From Cyanobacteria bacterium UBA2855 (GTDB taxonomy: Bacteria; Cyanobacteriota; Vampirovibrionia; Gastranaerophilales; Gastranaerophilaceae), in NCBI GenBank assembly GCA_002350725.1, contig DEFJ01000002.1, positions 12,124-76,123 of the forward strand: a stretch of 64,000 bases of DNA. Direction: 5' to 3'. Positions within the stretch are counted from its first letter, which is position 1. Each line of letters begins with the position of its first letter. The notes beneath the pieces were generated by a model. It saw nothing but the letters and a program-made list of their open reading frames with translations. It did not search any database and was not told where the DNA came from. Positions 60,108 to 64,000 of the stretch are shown here, piece by piece. Made by a program: the position numbers and the translations under genes.

Positions 60108-61004
60108 GCTTAAATATAAATCTTGCCGAAGTTTTATCGTATAATTTGCACCGGAAGGAATTGTTATATGTGAGCCTTTAGACCACAAAGATGTAACCGG
60201 CGAAACAAGAAGATTACCGGTATAACCGACAACTCCTACTATTGTCGGAAGAGGAGAAAGAATTGTCCCTACAGGATTTGAACTCCAACGGTTAGACATT
60301 TGTCTTGATTTCTTATAAAATCTTTCGCCCTTGCCTACATTTTTGCATAAACCGCTAATATACCCTCGTTTACCTTTTATGTTGTTAAAAAATATTTTTT
60401 TCCCATCTGCTCTTATGATTTTTGCATCCATATTTTGAGATGTATTACCCTGAATAAGAGTATCCGCTTTTATTTTTAATAATCCTCCGTTGCCTCCAAA
60501 GTTTGGTTGATGAGAATCCTCTACAACGGCTTTAAATGTTGTTCCGATTGGAAAGGAAACATATCGTGCCGTAACCGGCTCAACACTAACAAATGTCATT
60601 CTTGCACCTGCAGTATTCCAATCTGAAACTTTTGTTTGAGATTTTACTTTAAATTTAGTACCTTTTTTTATTTTTATGGCTTCAAAATTTGAGGAGATAT
60701 TAGATGTTATATTTGATTTTATTACTTTATTTGAGCCTGAAAAATCAGTATCGATATTTGTATTGGGTACAGCTGTCGGAGCAGTTGTTATTGTTTTTTG
60801 TGTGTAATCCGGTTTAGCTTTTACACCTGTTGCATTTTTTAATGTATTTGGCAAATCCGGCAATGTATCATTTTCAAGTTTTGACGGATTATAGTTTTTT
60901 CTTATTTCGTCATCAATAGATGTATCAAGTTCAAACGCATTACTTGATGCTCCAAATATCAACAACAATATAGTAAATATAAAAATTCTCTTATTTAGCT
61001 TCAT
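60102..61004 (-). CDS. Secreted hypothetical protein with beta-rich repeats
   Basis: 300 residues. The signal peptide is MKLNKRIFIFTILLLIFGASSNAFE, likely cut after NAF or SNA. A disordered Thr/Asn/Pro-rich stretch to about residue 105 precedes beta-rich segments of the form (I/F)xxGTxFKVK: IKKGTKFKVKSQTKVSDWN, FPIGTTFKAVVED and IPSGANYTIKLRQDLYL. The same pattern occurs in the C-terminal domain of the SLH protein at 6790-7947, suggesting a shared envelope domain. It lies 4 bases after the gltA-type gene, in a minus-strand operon with lpxA. No named family recognised. Confidence 0.7.
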   Translation of the reverse strand: MKLNKRIFIFTILLLIFGASSNAFELDTSIDDEIRKNYNPSKLENDTLPDLPNTLKNATGVKAKPDYTQKTITTAPTAVPNTNIDTDFSGSNKVIKSNITSNISSNFEAIKIKKGTKFKVKSQTKVSDWNTAGARMTFVSVEPVTARYVSFPIGTTFKAVVEDSHQPNFGGNGGLLKIKADTLIQGNTSQNMDAKIIRADGKKIFFNNIKGKRGYISGLCKNVGKGERFYKKSRQMSNRWSSNPVGTILSPLPTIVGVVGYTGNLLVSPVTSLWSKGSHITIPSGANYTIKLRQDLYLSK

Positions 61005-61008
61005 TTTG

Positions 61009-62379
61009 TTATTTCAAAAGTTCATTTATGGCTTTTGCAGCTTTTTTACCTGCTCCCATTGCATTAATAGCATTAGATTCTCCAACGGGTGCGACATCCC
61101 CTCCGGCATAAATTGTTGGGATAGATGTTACTCTTGAATTTTCATCAACAGTAATATAACCCTTAGAGTCCGTAATTATTTCTAACCCCTCAGCTTCAGC
61201 CGAACGCTGAATTATAGGATTTGGACCTGTACCAAGCGCTACAATTACAGTATCCAATTCAACAGTTTCTATTTTCCCTGTCGGAACCGGTCTTCTTCTG
61301 CCGCTTGCATCGGGTTCACCTAATTCCATAATTTCCAATTCAACTGCTTTAACGTAACCGTCTTGCCCTAATATTTCTTTTGGTGCATAAAGGAATTTAA
61401 AAATAACACCTTCTTCTTTTGCATGTCTGATTTCTTCCAAACGAGCAGGCAACTCCTTTTCGGTTCTTCTATATATAATATAAACTTCTTCAAAACCGAC
61501 ACGAACAGCAGTTCTTGCTGCATCCATGGCAACATTTCCCCCGCCGAATACCGCAACTTTTTTACCGACTCTTAAAGGTGTTACACTATCTTTTTGACCT
61601 GCATGCATTAAATTAACACGCGTAAGAAATTCATTTGCAGAGAATACTCCGTTTAGATTTTCTCCTTTTATATTAAGCATCTTTGGTAACCCTGCACCTG
61701 AACAAATAAATATAGCATCAAATCCATCTTCTTTTAATTGTTTCAAAGTAACAGATTTACCAACAATTACATTTTTATGAAATATTACACCCATAGATTT
61801 TAGATTTGAAATTTCTCTATCAAGAACGGTTCTTGGAAGTCTGAAAGGTGGTATTCCGTATCTCAAAACTCCGCCTAATTCATGCAAAGCTTCAAAAACT
61901 TCTACCTGATGACCTTCTTTTCTTAAATCTGCAGCAGCAGTAATACCTGCACACCCTGAGCCAACAATTGCAACCTTTTTACCTGATGGGGTTATCGTTG
62001 GTTCAGCAGCAGATGTATTATCACCTACGTAGCGCTCTAAAGCTCCGATTGCAACAGGGCTACCTTTGATACCTAATACGCAATTACCCTCGCATTGTCT
62101 TTCTTGAGGACAAACACGACCGCATACGGACGGTAACATGCTTGTTTCTCTTATAATATCTCCTGCTTTTTGCAAATTATCTTCTTTTAAGGCAGAAATA
62201 AACTTTGGTATTTGAATATTGACAGGACAACCTTGAACGCATCTTGGATTTTTACAATTTAAACATCTTGATGCCTCAATTTTGACCTGCTCGGGCGTAA
62301 AGTTGCTTTCAACCGGATTAAAATTATGTCTTCTGAGTTCTTTATCCTGCTCAACTGTTTTTTGTCTTTCTGCTGCCAT
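61009..62379 (-). CDS. gltA: GltA-type NADPH-dependent glutamate synthase small subunit / NfnB-like flavoprotein
   Basis: 456 residues. The N-terminal Fe-S module has two cysteine clusters (ASRCLNCKNPRCVQGCP and CGRVCPQERQCEGNC). The FAD fold begins VAIVGSGCAGITAAADLRK with LGGVLRYGIPPFRLP, and the NADPH fold begins VAVFGGGNVAMDAARTAVRVG. VTSIPTIYAGGDVAPVGESNAINAMGAG lies near the end. The family covers homotetrameric GltA and the large subunit of NADH-dependent ferredoxin:NADP+ oxidoreductase (NfnB). No large glutamate synthase subunit and no NfnA-like partner lies beside it, so the exact role is open. It lies 2 bases from lpxA, co-transcribed. Confidence 0.9.
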   Translation of the reverse strand: MAAERQKTVEQDKELRRHNFNPVESNFTPEQVKIEASRCLNCKNPRCVQGCPVNIQIPKFISALKEDNLQKAGDIIRETSMLPSVCGRVCPQERQCEGNCVLGIKGSPVAIGALERYVGDNTSAAEPTITPSGKKVAIVGSGCAGITAAADLRKEGHQVEVFEALHELGGVLRYGIPPFRLPRTVLDREISNLKSMGVIFHKNVIVGKSVTLKQLKEDGFDAIFICSGAGLPKMLNIKGENLNGVFSANEFLTRVNLMHAGQKDSVTPLRVGKKVAVFGGGNVAMDAARTAVRVGFEEVYIIYRRTEKELPARLEEIRHAKEEGVIFKFLYAPKEILGQDGYVKAVELEIMELGEPDASGRRRPVPTGKIETVELDTVIVALGTGPNPIIQRSAEAEGLEIITDSKGYITVDENSRVTSIPTIYAGGDVAPVGESNAINAMGAGKKAAKAINELLK

Positions 62380-62381
62380 AA

Positions 62382-63191
62382 TTACTCTTCACTTTCTAAC
62401 GATTCATGACCTGATTTGTGCGATTTTAATAAAACACCGCGTTTTGAAGATTTTACAAAATCAATCATTTTTTCAATATATTCGTTAGTCGGAATCTCGG
62501 CTTTAATTTTTTCTATAGCCTGAGTAGTATTTAATTCATCTGAAATCAAAAGTTTAAAGGCTTCATTCATATGAGTTCTGACTTCTTGAGAGACTCCGCG
62601 GCGTTTTAGCGCAACTACATTCAATCCGCGAGGAACAGGAGGTCTGCCTTCGCCCTTAGAATAAGGAAGAATGTCTTGACGAGAAGCTGAGAATCCACTG
62701 ATGATAGCCATATCACCAATTCTGATATTTTGGTGAAATACACTCATTCCACCGACAAATGCGCCAAATCCTACATGAACGTGTCCGCCTAAAGTTACGA
62801 GGTTTGCAAGGATTACCTGATCATCCAAAACACAGTTGTGCGCTACGTGAGAACCAACCATTAATAAACACTTGTTACCGATTCTTGTTGTATAATCGCC
62901 GCAAGCTGCACCACGGTGAACGGTTACGTTTTCTTTAATTATCGTATCGTCGCCTATAACTACTTTTGTAGGTTCGCCTTTGTATCCTAAATCCTGAGGT
63001 TCTGACCCTATTGTTGCAAAAGGAGAGATTGTACATCTTTCACCGATTTCAGCAAACTCTATATGAGCATTTGAAATAACTCTTGTCTTACTTCCGATTT
63101 TTACGTTTTCCCCGATAACTACGTATGGTCCGATAATTGCATCTTCTGCGATTTGTGCTGAAGGGTGAATTATTGCTGTTTTATCTATCAT
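62382..63191 (-). CDS. lpxA: UDP-N-acetylglucosamine acyltransferase LpxA
   Basis: 269 residues, left-handed beta-helix with hexapeptide repeats. IHPSAQIAEDAIIGPYVVIGENVKIG starts it. CLLMVGSHVAHNCVLDDQVILAN carries the catalytic His. GGHVHVGFGAFVGGMSVFHQNIRIGDMA follows, then a helical C-terminus with GRPPVPRGLNVVALKRRGV. It catalyses the first acylation of lipid A synthesis. AGGAGAGAG lies six bases upstream of the ATG. Unusually it lies on the opposite strand from lpxD-lpxC-fabZ, leading an operon with the GltA-type gene. Confidence 0.96.
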   Translation of the reverse strand: MIDKTAIIHPSAQIAEDAIIGPYVVIGENVKIGSKTRVISNAHIEFAEIGERCTISPFATIGSEPQDLGYKGEPTKVVIGDDTIIKENVTVHRGAACGDYTTRIGNKCLLMVGSHVAHNCVLDDQVILANLVTLGGHVHVGFGAFVGGMSVFHQNIRIGDMAIISGFSASRQDILPYSKGEGRPPVPRGLNVVALKRRGVSQEVRTHMNEAFKLLISDELNTTQAIEKIKAEIPTNEYIEKMIDFVKSSKRGVLLKSHKSGHESLESEE

Positions 63192-63225
63192 TTTCTCTCT
63201 CCTATAATATAATACGATATTATTG

Positions 63226-63255
63226 ATTATAGTATAAAAAACCGCAATATATCAA
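63226..63255 (-). promoter_or_regulatory. Strong sigma-70-type promoter of the lpxA operon
   Basis: On the minus strand TTGATA (63255-63250), an 18-base spacer, then TATAAT (63231-63226). The lpxA start codon lies 35 bases downstream with AGGAGAGAG in between. Confidence 0.75.
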
Positions 63256-63288
63256 GAATTTTATATAATTTTAATACGTACAAAATAA

Positions 63289-64000
63289 TTATTTATTCAA
63301 CGCACTTTTGCCACGTAGCTTGCGGTGATATGTAATTGCAAACCTATGAGCCTCATCTCTAATCCTTTGCACCACGTATAATGCACCGGAATCCCTCGGT
63401 AAAAGTACGGATTTAGATTGCTTAGGCAAAAAAACTTCTTCTTCACGTTTTGCTAAACTTACAATATCTATACCGGTAATATTCATTTCCTCAACTATCT
63501 GCATAACACTTGACAGCTGACCTTTACCACCATCAATTATAATTAAATCTGGTTTTGCCCATTTTTTTTCATCACCAAGGTGGTTAAATCTGCGGGTAAG
63601 CACCTCTTTCATAGATTGAAAATCATCCGGTTTTCCTTCTGTAGAGCGAACTTTAAATTTTCTATACTCGCTTTTTTTCGGCATTCCATTTATAAAAGTA
63701 ACCATTGAGGCGACAGTATTTGTTCCCTGAATGTGAGATATATCATAGCATTCCATACGATGAGGAAAATTCTTTAGATGTAATTTTTCTGCCAAATAAG
63801 AACCTATTTCGTTGAAATCTTCATTAATTTTAACCATCTTTTTAATTTTTGCATTATCAAGTACAATGCGCGCATTTTTATCTGCAAGCATTTGGAGCTC
63901 TTTACCTTGGGCTGATTTTCCATAGCTAATTTTTACTTTCTTGCCGGAAATTACATTCAGCCATTCTTCGTATAAAGCTTTTTCACCTACCGCTTCAAGT
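63289..64000 (-). CDS. uvrC: Excinuclease ABC subunit C, partial (5' end beyond window)
   Basis: The C-terminal ~236 residues; the frame is open through 64000, so the N-terminal part lies outside. The RNase H-like 5'-incision domain is intact: MECYDISHIQGT, PDLIIIDGGKGQLSSV and RIRDEAHRFAITYHRKLR provide the catalytic acidic residues and His. The end of the UvrB-interacting region (MLADKNARIVL) precedes it. The protein stops at RGKSALNK, just where most UvrC proteins continue into a tandem helix-hairpin-helix domain. No continuation is present in any frame of the 90 bases before the lpxA promoter. A natural C-terminal truncation is indicated. Confidence 0.93.
   Translation of the reverse strand, partial: LEAVGEKALYEEWLNVISGKKVKISYGKSAQGKELQMLADKNARIVLDNAKIKKMVKINEDFNEIGSYLAEKLHLKNFPHRMECYDISHIQGTNTVASMVTFINGMPKKSEYRKFKVRSTEGKPDDFQSMKEVLTRRFNHLGDEKKWAKPDLIIIDGGKGQLSSVMQIVEEMNITGIDIVSLAKREEEVFLPKQSKSVLLPRDSGALYVVQRIRDEAHRFAITYHRKLRGKSALNK

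Overview
The window is AT-rich, tightly packed bacterial chromosome with no rRNA, tRNA, CRISPR array, intact transposon or prophage that I can see. The gene set points to a diderm, non-photosynthetic relative of Cyanobacteria, most likely a gut Vampirovibrionophyceae/Melainabacteria (Gastranaerophilales-like) genome. The reasons are: lipid A genes (lpxA, lpxC, lpxD, fabZ) and a heptose adenylyltransferase; a TolC/MacA/MacB-type export system; an S-layer-homology protein; a Ycf45-like AAA/R3H ATPase; an RNase E/G with a basic tail; a degenerate pilin-like protein; and a GH13 enzyme and several orphan proteins sharing a short Phe-containing N-terminal motif. This placement is inference, since no marker RNA is present.

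Layout. 0-6.6 kb: murA with a small overlapping partner gene, a composite palindromic repeat, orphan genes, a gene remnant, and a DegT-family sugar aminotransferase. 6.8-12.7 kb: SLH protein, TPR protein, a REC-PAS-histidine kinase with an overlapping NarL-type regulator, and a secreted coiled-coil protein. 12.8-19.8 kb: orphan membrane proteins, a GT2 glycosyltransferase with a Pro/Met-rich tail, ClpB and YajQ. 19.8-28.1 kb (mostly minus): K+-independent-type membrane pyrophosphatase, LOG-family protein, PHP phosphoesterase, YmdB-type phosphodiesterase and RNase Y. 28.3-34.1 kb: a 1430-residue GH13 enzyme and adenosylhomocysteinase. 34.3-38.9 kb: a four-gene TolC-MacA-MacB(ATPase)-MacB(permease) operon.

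38.9-39.6 kb holds no ordinary gene. It has a truncated coding remnant and a 23-residue hydrophobic peptide gene on the minus strand. A promoter-hairpin-terminator unit opposes that peptide gene on the plus strand. Together these look like a type I toxin-antitoxin locus and are the best candidate here for something undescribed.

39.6-48.7 kb (minus): a translation/RNA-processing block: a zinc-ribbon protein with Gly/Arg/Asn/Gln-rich repeats, RimM, TrmD, a radical SAM protein, RNase E/G, two small membrane proteins and a large TPR protein. 48.8-54.9 kb: D-aminoacyl-tRNA deacylase, Ffh, a zinc alcohol dehydrogenase, a Pro/Gln-repeat protein and the Ycf45-like ATPase. 55.2-63.2 kb: two TPR-type genes, then rfaE2-lpxD-lpxC-fabZ on plus facing a secreted protein, a GltA-type flavoprotein and lpxA on minus. 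The window ends inside uvrC, whose C-terminus lacks the usual helix-hairpin-helix region.

Start codons needed care. Several genes use TTG with a clear ribosome-binding site (murA, tolC-like, lpxC, a HEAT-like protein). A few (histidine kinase, ffh, possibly the radical SAM gene) have no ribosome-binding site and a -10 box six bases before ATG, suggesting leaderless messages.
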